Assembly (NCBI GenBank): GCA_020026335.1
Contig: JAHHQO010000012.1
Location: forward strand, 1-64,000
Length of the DNA stretch: 64,000 nucleotides
Direction of reading: 5' to 3'
Origin: Alistipes sp.
GTDB taxonomy: Bacteria; Bacteroidota; Bacteroidia; Bacteroidales; Rikenellaceae
Each line of letters begins with the position of its first letter. Within the stretch, counting starts at the first letter, position 1. The translations under genes and the position numbers were made by a program. Under the pieces are notes generated by a model, which had not been told where the DNA came from, searched no databases, and saw only the letters and a program-made list of their open reading frames with translations. This document shows, piece after piece, positions 7,736-18,600 of the stretch.

Positions 7736-9247
7736 ATGAAAAAACTTTTCCTTCTTTTAGCCGCTGCCATGATCTCTTCGGGTGCTTTTGCCGAGGGTTA
7801 CCAGGTCAACAACATGTCGGCTAAGCAGACAGGTATGGGTCATGTGGGTACAGCCATGCAGCTGGGTTCCGAGTCCATCTTCTTCAACCCCGCAGCCACT
7901 GTTTACCAGAAATCGAAATTTGACATCTCATTGGGATTCACCGGAATCCTTTCCAATGTACACTTCCAGTCACTTCCGACTGCGGAGAACGACTACCAGC
8001 CCGGACAGGTAAGAGCCAAGTCCGACAACGGATTGTCGACTCCCATCAACGCTTACTTCAACTACAAGCCCAACGACCGCTGGGCATTCGGTTTGGGTTT
8101 CTACGTTCCCAACGGCTCGGCGATGAAGTGGGACGACAACTGGGTGGGTGCTCACCTGGTACAGAACATCGAGTTGAAGGCCTACACCGTTCAGCCCACC
8201 GTATCGTTCAAGATTTGCGACAAGCTCTCCATCGGTGCGGGTCTGACCATCAACTGGGGTAACTTCGAGCTTTCGCGTGCTCCCTTCAGCATCGCCACCA
8301 ACCAGAAGATTGCAGGTATGGTCGGTCAGCTCCCCGGCATGATTGACGGTATCATTCAGTCGAACCCCGGTCTTATCGGCAAGCTCACCCCCGAGCAGAT
8401 TCAGGCCGTGAATGCCGCAAAGCAGGCTGCTCCCGGCATCGCTCAGGACCTGAAGGAGAACTACTCCGACCGTCCCATGATGTCCACCCGTTTGAGCGGT
8501 AACGCCAACGTGGCTGTGGGTATCAACACCGGTTTCCTGTGGAACATCACCGACGAGTGGTCGGTAGGTATGACCTGGCGTTCGCGTTTGAACATGAAGG
8601 TCAAGGAGGGTCGTAGCGAGATGGTCTACGGCAAGAACATCAAGGAGTATCTGGGTATGGTTTCGAACATCGCCGGCGCATTCGGCATGGGCGACAAGAT
8701 TCCCCCCATCGACAACATCGACGGCGGCAGCTTCTCGACCGAGTTGCCTCTGCCTACCAGCGTAACATGGGGTGTATCGTTCCGTCCTACCCCCAAATGG
8801 GAATTCGCTGTCGATTTGCAGTGGATTGGTTGGTCGGCATATGACCAGCTGGTCGTAAACTTCGCACCCGAGGTGGGTATGGAGCCTATCATCTCGACCA
8901 AGAACTACTCCAACACACTGGCATTCCGCTTCGGTGGTCAGTATCGCGCTACGGACTTCATCACTGCACGTATGGGTATGTACGTAGACCAGAGCCCTGT
9001 GGACAGCAACTACCTCAACCCCGAGACCCCCTCGATGACCAAGGTATCCTACACGGCAGGTTTGACCCTCCGTCCCACCAAGCACATGGACATCGACCTG
9101 GCTTACTGCTACGTCTCGACTGCCGACCCCGAGCGTACGGGTTCTTACCCCGTTCACAACAGCCTGACCGGCAGTATCGAGAAATTCGAGGGTAACTACA
9201 CCCTCCATGCCAATGTATTTTCGGTAGGCATGGCATTCCATTTCTAA
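7736..9247 (+). CDS. Outer membrane protein of the OmpP1/FadL transport family
   Basis: This outer-membrane beta-barrel of 503 residues is related to the long-chain fatty acid channel FadL. A signal peptide (MKKLFLLLAAAMISSGAFA) is followed by the typical N-terminal hatch sequence with NNMSAKQTGMGHVGTAM and the family hallmark FFNPAA near residue 45. Later strands show alternating aromatic residues, and the chain ends in a Phe (GMAFHF), as needed for barrel assembly. The start at 7736 is chosen because it begins the signal peptide; the 20 codons open upstream lie inside the leader. Transport of a hydrophobic compound is likely, but the substrate is unknown. Confidence 0.9.
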   Translation: MKKLFLLLAAAMISSGAFAEGYQVNNMSAKQTGMGHVGTAMQLGSESIFFNPAATVYQKSKFDISLGFTGILSNVHFQSLPTAENDYQPGQVRAKSDNGLSTPINAYFNYKPNDRWAFGLGFYVPNGSAMKWDDNWVGAHLVQNIELKAYTVQPTVSFKICDKLSIGAGLTINWGNFELSRAPFSIATNQKIAGMVGQLPGMIDGIIQSNPGLIGKLTPEQIQAVNAAKQAAPGIAQDLKENYSDRPMMSTRLSGNANVAVGINTGFLWNITDEWSVGMTWRSRLNMKVKEGRSEMVYGKNIKEYLGMVSNIAGAFGMGDKIPPIDNIDGGSFSTELPLPTSVTWGVSFRPTPKWEFAVDLQWIGWSAYDQLVVNFAPEVGMEPIISTKNYSNTLAFRFGGQYRATDFITARMGMYVDQSPVDSNYLNPETPSMTKVSYTAGLTLRPTKHMDIDLAYCYVSTADPERTGSYPVHNSLTGSIEKFEGNYTLHANVFSVGMAFHF

Positions 9248-9264
9248 ATCAAGAAATTATTTCT

Positions 9265-9309
9265 TATATTTGCGGTGTTTTCTTCGAAAAGAGAACACCG
9301 CTTTTTTGT
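9265..9309 (+). terminator. Terminator of the OmpP1/FadL gene, overlapping a -7-like box
   Basis: GCGGTGTT-N14-AACACCGC followed by TTTTTTG. The base of the stem overlaps TATATTTG (9265-9272), which fits the -7 consensus and has TTTC 20 bases upstream. It could start tRNA-Arg transcription through the hairpin, or it may be chance. Confidence 0.7.
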
Positions 9310-9353
9310 GTTGCCACACGACACGTTTTCATCAAGCGCGTAAAGGAAGTAAC

Positions 9354-9425
9354 GCCTTTGTAGTTCAATGGATAGAACGTCGGTTTCCTAAACCGAAAAT
9401 CCGGGTTCGATTCCCGGCGAGGGTA
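9354..9425 (+). tRNA. tRNA-Arg (CCU)
   Basis: A 72-nt cloverleaf. The acceptor GCCTTTG/CGAGGGT pairs with several G-U wobbles, and anticodon loop TTCCTAA gives CCU, which reads AGG. The discriminator is A and no CCA is encoded. sdaA begins 28 bases downstream and may share its transcript. Confidence 0.9.
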
Positions 9426-9453
9426 CTAAAAACGAATCTTAACTCACATCACA

Positions 9454-10656
9454 ATGGAATCCCTCAAAGAGTTATATAAAATCGGTAACGGCCCCTCCAG
9501 CAGCCATACCATGGGTCCCAAGAAAGCCTCGGAACTCTTCGTCAAACGCTGTTCGGGCGTTGACTCCTATCGTGTCACCCTCTACGGTTCACTGGCTGCC
9601 ACAGGTAAAGGACACCTCACGGATGCGGCCATTCTCTCGGTGCTGCAACCCATAGCCCCCACCGAAATCGTGTGGCGTCCCGAAATCGTCCTCCCCTTCC
9701 ACCCCAACGGTATGTTGTTCGAGGGCATCAAGGGCGGTATCATCGTTGATTCGTGGAAGATTTACAGCGTGGGCGGCGGTTCGCTCGCCAACGAAGAGGG
9801 TCCGCTGAGTGTCCACAAGGATATCTACCCCCTGACCACCATCACCGAAATCAAGGATTGGTGCTACCGCGAGGGCAAGACCTACTGGGAGTATGTCAAT
9901 GATTCGGAGGGTCCCGAAATCTGGGACTTCCTCGACGGCATTTGGACATCGATGTGTGAGACCATTCAGCGCGGTTTGAACAATGACGGTGTGCTGCCCT
10001 CGGGTCTGAAGGTGGCACGCAAGGCCGCGACCTACTACGTGAAGTCGAAGAGCTACAACGCCTCACTGGAGTCGAGAGCCAAGATTTACGCCTACGCCCT
10101 CGCCACCTCGGAGGAGAATGCATCGGGCGGTATCGTGGTGACGGCACCCACCTGCGGTTCAAGCGGTGTCGTGCCTGCCGTGTTGTATCATCTGGCCACC
10201 TCGCGCAACTTCCTGCGCATACGTATCCTCAGAGCCTTGGCAACAGCCGGTCTTTTCGGTAACATCGCCAAGACCAACTCCTCGATTTCGGGTGCGGAAG
10301 TGGGCTGTCAGGGTGAGGTCGGCGTGGCGTGCGCCATGGCTGCCGCCGCTTCGTGCCAGCTCTTCGGAGGTACACCCTCACAGATTGAGTACGCCGCAGA
10401 GATGGGTCTCGAGCACCACTTGGGACTGACCTGCGACCCCGTGTGCGGATTGGTGCAGGTGCCCTGCATCGAGCGCAACGCCATAGCTGCCACACGTGCT
10501 TTGGACGCCAACATCTACGCCACCCTCTCCGACGGTTCGCATCTGGTATCCTACGACAAGGTGGTGGAGGTGATGAACGAAACGGGACACAACCTGCCCT
10601 CGCTCTACCGCGAGACCTCGAAGGGCGGTTTGGCCAAGCGTTACGAACATCGTTAA
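9454..10656 (+). CDS. sdaA: L-serine ammonia-lyase (iron-sulfur L-serine dehydratase)
   Basis: The enzyme deaminates L-serine to pyruvate and ammonia in the cytoplasm with a catalytic [4Fe-4S] cluster. It is the single-chain type: the beta domain (N-terminal, GPSSSHTMGPKKA) and the alpha domain are fused in 400 residues. Cluster and active-site motifs are visible: APTCGSSGVVPA, SGAEVGCQGEVGVA, and CDPVCGLVQVPCIERN near residues 328-344. The start gives the standard N-terminus. A 12-bp-stem terminator follows the stop closely. It sits directly after tRNA-Arg. Confidence 0.95.
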   Translation: MESLKELYKIGNGPSSSHTMGPKKASELFVKRCSGVDSYRVTLYGSLAATGKGHLTDAAILSVLQPIAPTEIVWRPEIVLPFHPNGMLFEGIKGGIIVDSWKIYSVGGGSLANEEGPLSVHKDIYPLTTITEIKDWCYREGKTYWEYVNDSEGPEIWDFLDGIWTSMCETIQRGLNNDGVLPSGLKVARKAATYYVKSKSYNASLESRAKIYAYALATSEENASGGIVVTAPTCGSSGVVPAVLYHLATSRNFLRIRILRALATAGLFGNIAKTNSSISGAEVGCQGEVGVACAMAAAASCQLFGGTPSQIEYAAEMGLEHHLGLTCDPVCGLVQVPCIERNAIAATRALDANIYATLSDGSHLVSYDKVVEVMNETGHNLPSLYRETSKGGLAKRYEHR

Positions 10657-10689
10657 TCCGTGCGGCAAGAACCGTATTTCATCAATAAG

Positions 10690-10724
10690 ACGACCCGACA
10701 GGTATCTGTCGGGTCGTTCTGTTT
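10690..10724 (+). terminator. Terminator of sdaA
   Basis: ACGACCCGACAG-GTAT-CTGTCGGGTCGT, a 12-bp perfect stem followed by TCTGTTTT. Confidence 0.9.
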
Positions 10725-11300
10725 TGGGGCGCAGAATCCGCCCAAAAGGGGGCTTAACGGCAAGTGAGAGGCTGTCGAAGTGGCGGTTGGTGCGTTTTTG
10801 AGTCTTTTTCGGAGATTTCGGAAAGGGCATTCGGTGGGTTTATCTGTTTTATTTTCAAGATTTTGCCTGCGTCATCTTCACCGATACACATCCCCGACAT
10901 TCACCACGTTTTCCCTTTTCACCTACTCCCGCTCCCCCTACTTCAATATTATCCCTCAACGCTCCGCCAACAGCAATTTTCCGACTCTCCCCTCCGTCAT
11001 TTTCTCACCACTCCCCACTCTTCCCTTCCCACTGCACCTCTTCTCGATATAATTCGCTCTGCGCGCCTATTCACCCCACGCGCAAAATCTATTAGACGGC
11101 AAACCTTCTCCCATCTCTTTGCACCGCCCGACAAGCCTCTGACAAGCCCGCCCAAAAAGGAGTCGCACTCTCCTCCGCCATCCGCCCTACACACCAATTG
11201 TCAAAATCGACCTCCCCTTCCATTCCTCTGTCCGCCCGTCCGCGCCCCTCTCTCACACCCTCGCAAGCACAATCTTTTTCCCCCACGCAAACACAAAGCA
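10725..11300. other. Gene-free, pyrimidine-rich spacer
   Basis: About 580 bases between sdaA and rpoC hold no gene I can support. The plus strand from about 10860 to 11290 is strongly rich in C and T with few G. Open frames here encode low-complexity Pro/Ser/Arg-rich products with no family likeness. Similar spacers recur near 24.8, 36.4, 44.7 and 49.5 kb. Confidence 0.6.
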
Positions 11301-11302
11301 AA

Positions 11303-11338
11303 AAAAAGCCGTCTCCGAAAAATCGGAAACGGCTTTTT
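11303..11338. terminator. Terminator of the rpoBC operon
   Basis: AAAAAGCCGT / ACGGCTTTTT extended inward by TCCGA/TCGGA; it works in both directions and lies about 55 bases past the rpoC stop. A second hairpin, GCCGACAC-N6-GTGTCGGC (11353-11374), sits between it and the stop codon. Confidence 0.85.
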
Positions 11339-11391
11339 CTTATTTACACTCCGCCGACACCCGAAAGTGTCGGCAAAGAGGGAATAGCTGA

Positions 11392-14300
11392 TTATTTGTC
11401 CTGCTGTGCAGCCTCGAGGTCGGACTTCAAACCTACAACCAAATCGTCGTAGTCTCTCAGACCGGTACCACCGGGAATCAGGTGACCGCAGATGACATTC
11501 TCCTTCAAGTTCTCCAGCGGGTCAACCTTACCCTGGATAGCAGCCTCGTTCAATACCTTGGTAGTCTCCTGGAAGGATGCTGCCGAGATGAAGCTCGATG
11601 TCTGCAATGCAGCTCGGGTGATACCCTGAAGCACCTGTGCCGATGTGGCGGGTACAATGTCACGAACCTGTACGGTCTTCAAATCCTTGCGCTTCAGGCT
11701 CGAGTTCTCGTCACGCAACTTGCGCAGCGATACAATCTGACCGGGCTGGAGGTTCTGCGAGTCGCCGGCGTCGGTTACGACAACCTTGTCGTACATCTCG
11801 TCGTTGACATCCATGAACTCCCACTTGTCGATAATCTGGTCCTCGAAGAAACGAGTATCTCCCGGATCGAGAATCTTCACCTTGCTCATCATCTGACGTA
11901 CGATGACCTCGAAGTGCTTGTCGTTGATCTTCACACCCTGCATACGGTAAACCTCCTGTACCTCGTTCACGATGTACTCCTGAACCTTGGTAGGACCGAG
12001 GATATTCAGAATATCCATCGGAGTGATGGCACCGTCGGAGAGGGCCTCGCCTGCCTTCACATAGTCATTCTCCTGAACGACAATCTGACGCGAGAGAGGT
12101 ACGAGGTAACGCTTCTGGTCGCCCTGCTTCGAGGTAACGACAATCTCACGATTACCACGCTTGATCTTACCGAAGGTGATTTCACCATCGATTTCCGAAA
12201 CAACTGCGGGGTTCGACGGGTTACGAGCCTCGAACAACTCGGTGACACGGGGAAGACCACCGGTGATATCACCACCCGACTTACCAACGGCACGAGGAAT
12301 CTTGATGAGGATATCACCCGCCTTAATCTTGGCGTTGTCCTTCACCACCACGTGTGCGCCCACAGGCAAGTTGTACTGCTTCACCTCATCGCCCTCCTTG
12401 TTCAGGATTCGGATGACAGGAGCCTTGGTCTTGTCCTTCGACTCGATAACGACCTTCTCCGAAAGACCGGTCTGCTCGTCGCGCTCCTCACGGAAGGTAA
12501 CACCCTCGATGATGCTCTCGTAAGCAACCTTACCCTCGTACTCCGAGATGATAACTGCGTTGTAGGGATCCCACTCGCAAATCAGGTCGCCCTTCTTCAC
12601 CTCGCTATCGTCCTCCTTGTAGAGGATGGTACCGTAGGGAAGGTTGTGGGTATAGAGTACAATTTCGGTCTTGGGATCGACAATGCGGAACTCCGACTGA
12701 CGCGAAATTACGATATTGATATCCTCACCGGCAGCGTTCTTGCTCTTGATGGTACGCAACTCGTCAATCTCGAGACGACCCTCATACTTCGAAACCACAT
12801 TGGTCTCGACAGCCGAACCACCGGCAACACCACCGACGTGGAATGTACGCAGAGTCAGCTGTGTACCGGGCTCACCGATAGACTGTGCGGCGATGACACC
12901 GACAACCTCACCCTTCTGTACCATACGTGCAGTGGCGAGGTTACGTCCGTAACACTTCGCGCAGACACCGTGACGCGACTCACAAGTCAGTACCGAACGA
13001 ATCTCGACAGACTCCAGAGGAGACTTCTCGATAGCCTCGGCAATCGACTCGGTAATCTCATCGCCTGCCTTACACATCACCTCACCGGTCAGGGGGTGGA
13101 TAACATCGTTCAGTGCCACACGACCCAGGATACGGTCGTAGAGGGTCTGAACAACATCGTCATTACGCTTGATGGCAGTAGCTGTCAGACCACGCAATGT
13201 ACCGCAATCCTCCTCGTTGATGATGACATCCTGTGCCACATCGACCAGACGACGGGTCAGATAACCCGCATCGGCGGTCTTCAGTGCGGTATCGGCAAGA
13301 CCCTTACGCGCACCGTGGGTAGAGATAAAGTACTCCAACACCGAAAGACCCTCCTTGAAGTTCGAGAGGATAGGGTTCTCGATAACCTGCTGACCACCCT
13401 CGACACCCGACTTCTGGGGCTTCGCCATCAGACCACGCATACCGCTCAGCTGACGAATCTGCTCCTTAGAACCACGGGCACCCGAATCCAACATCATGTA
13501 TACGGGGTTGAATCCCTCGTCATCCTTGACCAGAGTCTCGATAACGGCCTTGGTCAGCTTGGTGTTGATGTTGGTCCAGACGTCGATAATCTGGTTGTAA
13601 CGCTCGTTATTGGTAATAAGACCCATGTTGTAGTCATCCATGATGGCATCAGCACGCTCATAACCCTCCTGAACGAGTTTTTGCTTCTCCTCGGGAATGA
13701 TAACGGCATCGAGGTTAAATGACAGACCACCACGGAATGCCATACGATAACCCATATTCTTAATATCGTCCAGGAAGTTGGCCACCTTATCGGCACCGGC
13801 CTTCTTCATGACGTTGGCAATAATATCACGCAAAGAACGCTTGGTCAACACCTCGTTGATGTAACCTACCTCCTTGGGAACTACCTGATTGAAGAGGATA
13901 CGACCTACGGTGGTCTCCTTCAATACGGTAGTGAGGTTGCCCTGCTCGTCGAGGTCCTCGACCAGACACTTCACGACAGCGTGAATGTCGACCTTACCCT
14001 CGTTGTAGGCGATGATTACCTCCTCAGGGCCGTAGAAGACCTGACCCTCACCCTTGACACCCTTACGGGGCTTGGTGATGTAGTACAGACCGAGGACCAT
14101 ATCCTGCGAAGGTACGGTGATAGGCGCACCGTTGGCGGGGTTCAAGACGTTGTGCGAACCCAACATCAGCAACTGAGCCTCCAAAATCGCGGCATTGCCC
14201 AGAGGCAGGTGGACCGCCATCTGGTCACCATCGAAGTCGGCGTTGAACGCCGTACAAGCCAGGGGGTGCAGCTGCATAGCCTTACCCTCGATGAGCTTGG

Positions 14301-15651
14301 GCTGGAAGGCCTGGATACCCAGACGGTGAAGGGTAGGAGCACGGTTCATCAATACGGGGTGACCCTTGATGACGTTCTCCAGAATACCCCAAATCACAGG
14401 GTCACGACGGTCGATAATCTTCTTGGCCGACTTCACGGTCTTGACGATACCTCTCTCGATGAGCTTGCGGATAACGAACGGCTTGTACAACTCTGCCGCC
14501 ATATCCTTGGGAATACCCATCTCGTGCATCTTCAACTCGGGGCCTACGACGATAACCGAACGTGCGGAGTAATCGACACGCTTACCGAGCAAGTTCTGAC
14601 GGAAACGACCCTGCTTACCCTTCAGTGAATCGGAGAGTGACTTCAGAGGTCGGTTCGACTCGTTCTTCACAGCGTTGGACTTTCTCGAGTTGTCGAACAG
14701 TGAATCGACAGCCTCCTGCAACATACGCTTCTCGTTGCGGAGAATCACCTCGGGAGCCTTAATCTCGATGAGTCGCTTCAGACGGTTGTTACGGATGATG
14801 ACACGACGATAGAGGTCATTGAGGTCCGAAGTGGCGAAACGACCACCGTCGAGGGGCACCAAAGGACGCAAATCGGGCGGAATCACGGGGATAACGCTCA
14901 ATACCATCCACTCGGGCTTGTTGCGGCCCTTCGATGCACGGAACGACTCAACGACGTTCAGACACTTCAGCGCCTCCGACTTACGCTGCTGCGAAGTCTC
15001 GGTGGTAGCCTTGTGACGCAGGGCGTAGGACATCGAGTCGAGATCGACCTGTTTCAAGAGGTTGTAGATAGCCTCGGCACCCATCTGTGCCACGAACTTG
15101 TTGGGGTCGTCATCGGGCAGCGCCTGATTGCCCTTCGGGAGCTCGGCCAAAATGTCGAGATACTCCTTCTCGGAGAGCAACGCCAAACGCTCGATACCCT
15201 GCTCCTTGGCAACACCCGGATTGATAACGACGTAACGCTCGTAGTACACAATCGACTCCAGCTTCTTCGAAGGAATACCCAGCAGGTAACCAATCTTCGA
15301 AGGCAGAGAACGGAAGTACCAGATGTGAACCACGGGTACCACCAGCGAGATGTGACCCATACGCTCACGGCGCACTTTCTTTTCGGTAACCTCCACACCG
15401 CATCGGTCGCAGACGATACCCTTGTAACGAATACGCTTGTACTTACCGCAGTGGCACTCGTAGTCCTTCACGGGACCGAAGATGCGCTCGCAGAACAGAC
15501 CGTCGCGCTCGGGCTTGTAGGTACGATAGTTAATGGTTTCGGGCTTCAGCACCTCACCGCTCGACTGGGCCAGAATCTCCTCGGGAGATGCCAGACCAAT
15601 CGAAATGCGGCTGTAACCATTATTCGTCTTATTGTCTTTGGAAATTGACAT
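11392..15651 (-). CDS. rpoC: DNA-directed RNA polymerase subunit beta'
   Basis: This large catalytic subunit has 1419 residues. The N-terminal zinc site is CHCGKYKRIRYKGIVCDRC. The absolutely conserved metal-binding NADFDGDQM lies near residues 467-475. The second zinc site reads CESRHGVCAKCYGR, and the trigger-loop region has GEPGTQLTLRTFH. It follows rpoB by 31 bases and ends the long minus-strand operon. Length and motifs are normal for Bacteroidetes. Confidence 0.99.
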   Translation of the reverse strand: MSISKDNKTNNGYSRISIGLASPEEILAQSSGEVLKPETINYRTYKPERDGLFCERIFGPVKDYECHCGKYKRIRYKGIVCDRCGVEVTEKKVRRERMGHISLVVPVVHIWYFRSLPSKIGYLLGIPSKKLESIVYYERYVVINPGVAKEQGIERLALLSEKEYLDILAELPKGNQALPDDDPNKFVAQMGAEAIYNLLKQVDLDSMSYALRHKATTETSQQRKSEALKCLNVVESFRASKGRNKPEWMVLSVIPVIPPDLRPLVPLDGGRFATSDLNDLYRRVIIRNNRLKRLIEIKAPEVILRNEKRMLQEAVDSLFDNSRKSNAVKNESNRPLKSLSDSLKGKQGRFRQNLLGKRVDYSARSVIVVGPELKMHEMGIPKDMAAELYKPFVIRKLIERGIVKTVKSAKKIIDRRDPVIWGILENVIKGHPVLMNRAPTLHRLGIQAFQPKLIEGKAMQLHPLACTAFNADFDGDQMAVHLPLGNAAILEAQLLMLGSHNVLNPANGAPITVPSQDMVLGLYYITKPRKGVKGEGQVFYGPEEVIIAYNEGKVDIHAVVKCLVEDLDEQGNLTTVLKETTVGRILFNQVVPKEVGYINEVLTKRSLRDIIANVMKKAGADKVANFLDDIKNMGYRMAFRGGLSFNLDAVIIPEEKQKLVQEGYERADAIMDDYNMGLITNNERYNQIIDVWTNINTKLTKAVIETLVKDDEGFNPVYMMLDSGARGSKEQIRQLSGMRGLMAKPQKSGVEGGQQVIENPILSNFKEGLSVLEYFISTHGARKGLADTALKTADAGYLTRRLVDVAQDVIINEEDCGTLRGLTATAIKRNDDVVQTLYDRILGRVALNDVIHPLTGEVMCKAGDEITESIAEAIEKSPLESVEIRSVLTCESRHGVCAKCYGRNLATARMVQKGEVVGVIAAQSIGEPGTQLTLRTFHVGGVAGGSAVETNVVSKYEGRLEIDELRTIKSKNAAGEDINIVISRQSEFRIVDPKTEIVLYTHNLPYGTILYKEDDSEVKKGDLICEWDPYNAVIISEYEGKVAYESIIEGVTFREERDEQTGLSEKVVIESKDKTKAPVIRILNKEGDEVKQYNLPVGAHVVVKDNAKIKAGDILIKIPRAVGKSGGDITGGLPRVTELFEARNPSNPAVVSEIDGEITFGKIKRGNREIVVTSKQGDQKRYLVPLSRQIVVQENDYVKAGEALSDGAITPMDILNILGPTKVQEYIVNEVQEVYRMQGVKINDKHFEVIVRQMMSKVKILDPGDTRFFEDQIIDKWEFMDVNDEMYDKVVVTDAGDSQNLQPGQIVSLRKLRDENSSLKRKDLKTVQVRDIVPATSAQVLQGITRAALQTSSFISAASFQETTKVLNEAAIQGKVDPLENLKENVICGHLIPGGTGLRDYDDLVVGLKSDLEAAQQDK

Positions 15652-15682
15652 ATTTGTTCTCGTTTTTCTTATCCTCTAAAAA

Positions 15683-18600
15683 CTACTCCAGTTTGACCGA
15701 CAAAGCCAATCCGCGAAGCTCGTGCAGCAACACGTTCATCGCCTCGGGGATACCCGGTTTGGGCATATTGTCACCCTTGACAATGGCCTCGTAAGCCTTG
15801 GCGCGGCCCATCACGTCATCGGACTTGATGGTAAGAATCTCCTGAAGAATGTTGGCGGCACCGAAGCCTTCGAGTGCCCAAACCTCCATCTCACCGAAAC
15901 GCTGACCACCAAACTGTGCCTTACCACCCAACGGCTGCTGGGTAATGAGCGAGTAGGGACCGATCGAACGCGCGTGCATCTTATCATCAATCATGTGACC
16001 CAGCTTCAGCATGTAAATCACACCGACTGTTGCAGGCTGGTCGAACATCTCACCGGTACCACCGTCGAACAAGCGGGTACGACCACTGTGGGGCAGACCT
16101 GCCTTGGCAGTGTACTCGTTGATTTCGTCGAGGCTCGCACCGTCGAAGATAGGTGTTGCAAAACGCAGACCCAACTCACGACCTGCCCAACCGAGTACGG
16201 TCTCGTAGATCTGACCCAAGTTCATACGCGAAGGCACACCCAGGGGGTTCAGACAGATATCGACAATAGAACCGTCCTCCAGGAAGGGCATATCCTCGTC
16301 ACGAACGACACGTGCAACGATACCCTTGTTACCGTGACGACCTGCCATCTTATCACCCACCTTCAGCTTACGCTTCTTGGCGATGTAGACCTTGGCCATC
16401 TGGATAACACCGGTCTGGGGAAGCTCGTCACCATTGGTGAAGTTGTACTTCTCACGCTTGATGGCGGCATCGGCCTTTTTCCACTCGATGGTGTAGTTGT
16501 TGATAGTGGTCTCAATGAGGTTGTCGATATGCTCGTCACCTGTCCACTTGCAAGAACCCAAATCAAGGTAACCCATCACTACGCCGGTCTTCTCGTCGGT
16601 ATCCTTGTGAGCAATCTCCTCCAGCATGGTCTTCGAGAACTTCGAACCTGCGGGGAAAATCTCAACACCGAAGTAGTCGGTGATACCGATGGTAGTCTTG
16701 CCCTCGAGCAAAGTCCAGAGCTTGTCCACCAGGCGCTCGGTCAACTCTGCAACCTGACCTGCGAACTTCTCGTCGAACTTCTCCAACATGGCACGCTCGG
16801 CGGCACGGCTGCGCTTGCCGTCCTTGGTTACGCGGCTGTAAAGCGTTGTACCGATAACCACACCGTGGAGTGAGGGCTGTGCCTTCATCGAGGCGTCCTT
16901 CACATCACCGGCCTTGTCACCGAAGATGGCTCTCAGCAGCTTCTCCTCGGGCGAAGGATCGCTCTCGCCCTTGGGGGTAATCTTACCGATAAGAATATCA
17001 CCGGGGTGAACGACGGCACCCACACGGATGATACCGTTGGTGTCGAGGTCCTTGGTGGCATCCTCGCTCACGTTGGGAATATCGGAAGTCAGCTCCTCGA
17101 CACCGCGCTTGGTGTCACGAACCTCCATGATGTACTCATCGACGTGAACCGAAGTGAAGATATCCTCTCTCTGGATACGCTCCGAGATAACGATAGCATC
17201 CTCGAAGTTGTAACCCTTCCAGGGCATGAAGGCCACCTTCAGGTTACGTCCCAAAGCCAACTCGCCGTGCTCGGTCGAGTAACCCTGGGTAAGAATCTGA
17301 CCCTTCTTTACGTGGTCGCCCGTCAGGACGATAGGAGTAAGGGTTACAGAGGTATTCTGGTTGGTACGGCGGTAGCGGGGCAACATATAAGTGGTTACCT
17401 CGGGCTCGAACGAAGCCAAAATCTCGTCCTCGGTACGCTCGTACTTAATCTGAATCTGGGTAGCATCTGCGAATACGACCTCACCGTCCTTCTTGGCAAC
17501 AATCTGGATGCGGCTGTCCGAAATCATATCCTTCTCGATACCGGTTCCGACGATAGGTGCTTCGGGAGTTACCAAAGGTACTGCCTGACGCATCATGTTA
17601 GAACCCATCAACGCACGGTTCGCGTCATCGTGCTCCAGGAAGGGAACCAAACTTGCCGCGATAGAGGCAATCTGGTTAGGAGCAACGTCCATCAGGTCGA
17701 CATCCGCAGCGGTTACCACGGGGAAGTCGGCACCCTCACGTGCCTTGATACGGTCGGGCTCGAGGAAGTTACCCTCGTCGTCGATGGGAATGTTCGACTG
17801 TGCCACAATCTTACCCTCCTCCTCTTCGGCTGAGTAGTACTTGATGTGGGAGTTGTCCATATCGATCTTCGAATCCGTAACTGTACGGTAGGGGGTCTCG
17901 ATGAATCCCATGGGCGAAATCTTCGCGTAAACACACAACGAAGAAATCAGACCGATGTTAGGACCCTCGGGAGACTCGATAGGACAGAGTCGGCCGTAGT
18001 GGGTGTAGTGTACGTCTCGCACCTCGAAACCTGCACGGTCACGAGAAAGACCACCGGGACCGAGGGCCGACAAACGACGTTTGTGGGTAATCTCGGCAAG
18101 GGGGTTGATTTGGTCGAGGAACTGCGAAAGCTGCGAGGTTCCGAAGAACGAATTGATCACCGACGACAGAGTCTTCGCGTTAATCAAATCCACGGGAGTG
18201 AACACCTCGTTGTCACGTACGTTCATGCGCTCGCGGATGGTACGTGCCATACGTACGAAACCAACAGAGAACTGGTTGGCCAGCTGCTCGCCCACGATAC
18301 GTACTCGACGGTTCGACAAGTGGTCGATATCGTCCACGTCGGCTTTCGAGTTAATCAGCAGAATCAGATACTTGATGATGGCGATGATATCCTCACGAGT
18401 CAATGTGCGGATAGAGGGGTCGGTATCGAGGTTCAACTTCTTGTTGATACGGTAACGACCTACGTCACCCAAGTCATAACGCTTGTCAGAGAAGAACAAC
18501 TTGTCAATGACATCGCGTGCAGTCGCCTCATCGGGCGGCTCCGAAGCGCGCAACTGTCTATAAATATGTACGACAGCCTCTTTTTCGGAGTTGCAGGTGT

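Noticed and set aside
10764..11387. 207-codon frame in the rpoC-sdaA spacer
   Set aside because: The product is Pro/Ser/Leu-rich and low in complexity, it runs through the rpoC terminator, and the composition is that of the C/T-rich spacer.
11482..13722. Long open frame of 746 codons opposite rpoC
   Set aside because: It lies entirely antisense to the highly conserved rpoC gene, is Leu/Thr/Val/Asp-rich and shows no domain. It is a by-product of the codon use of rpoC.
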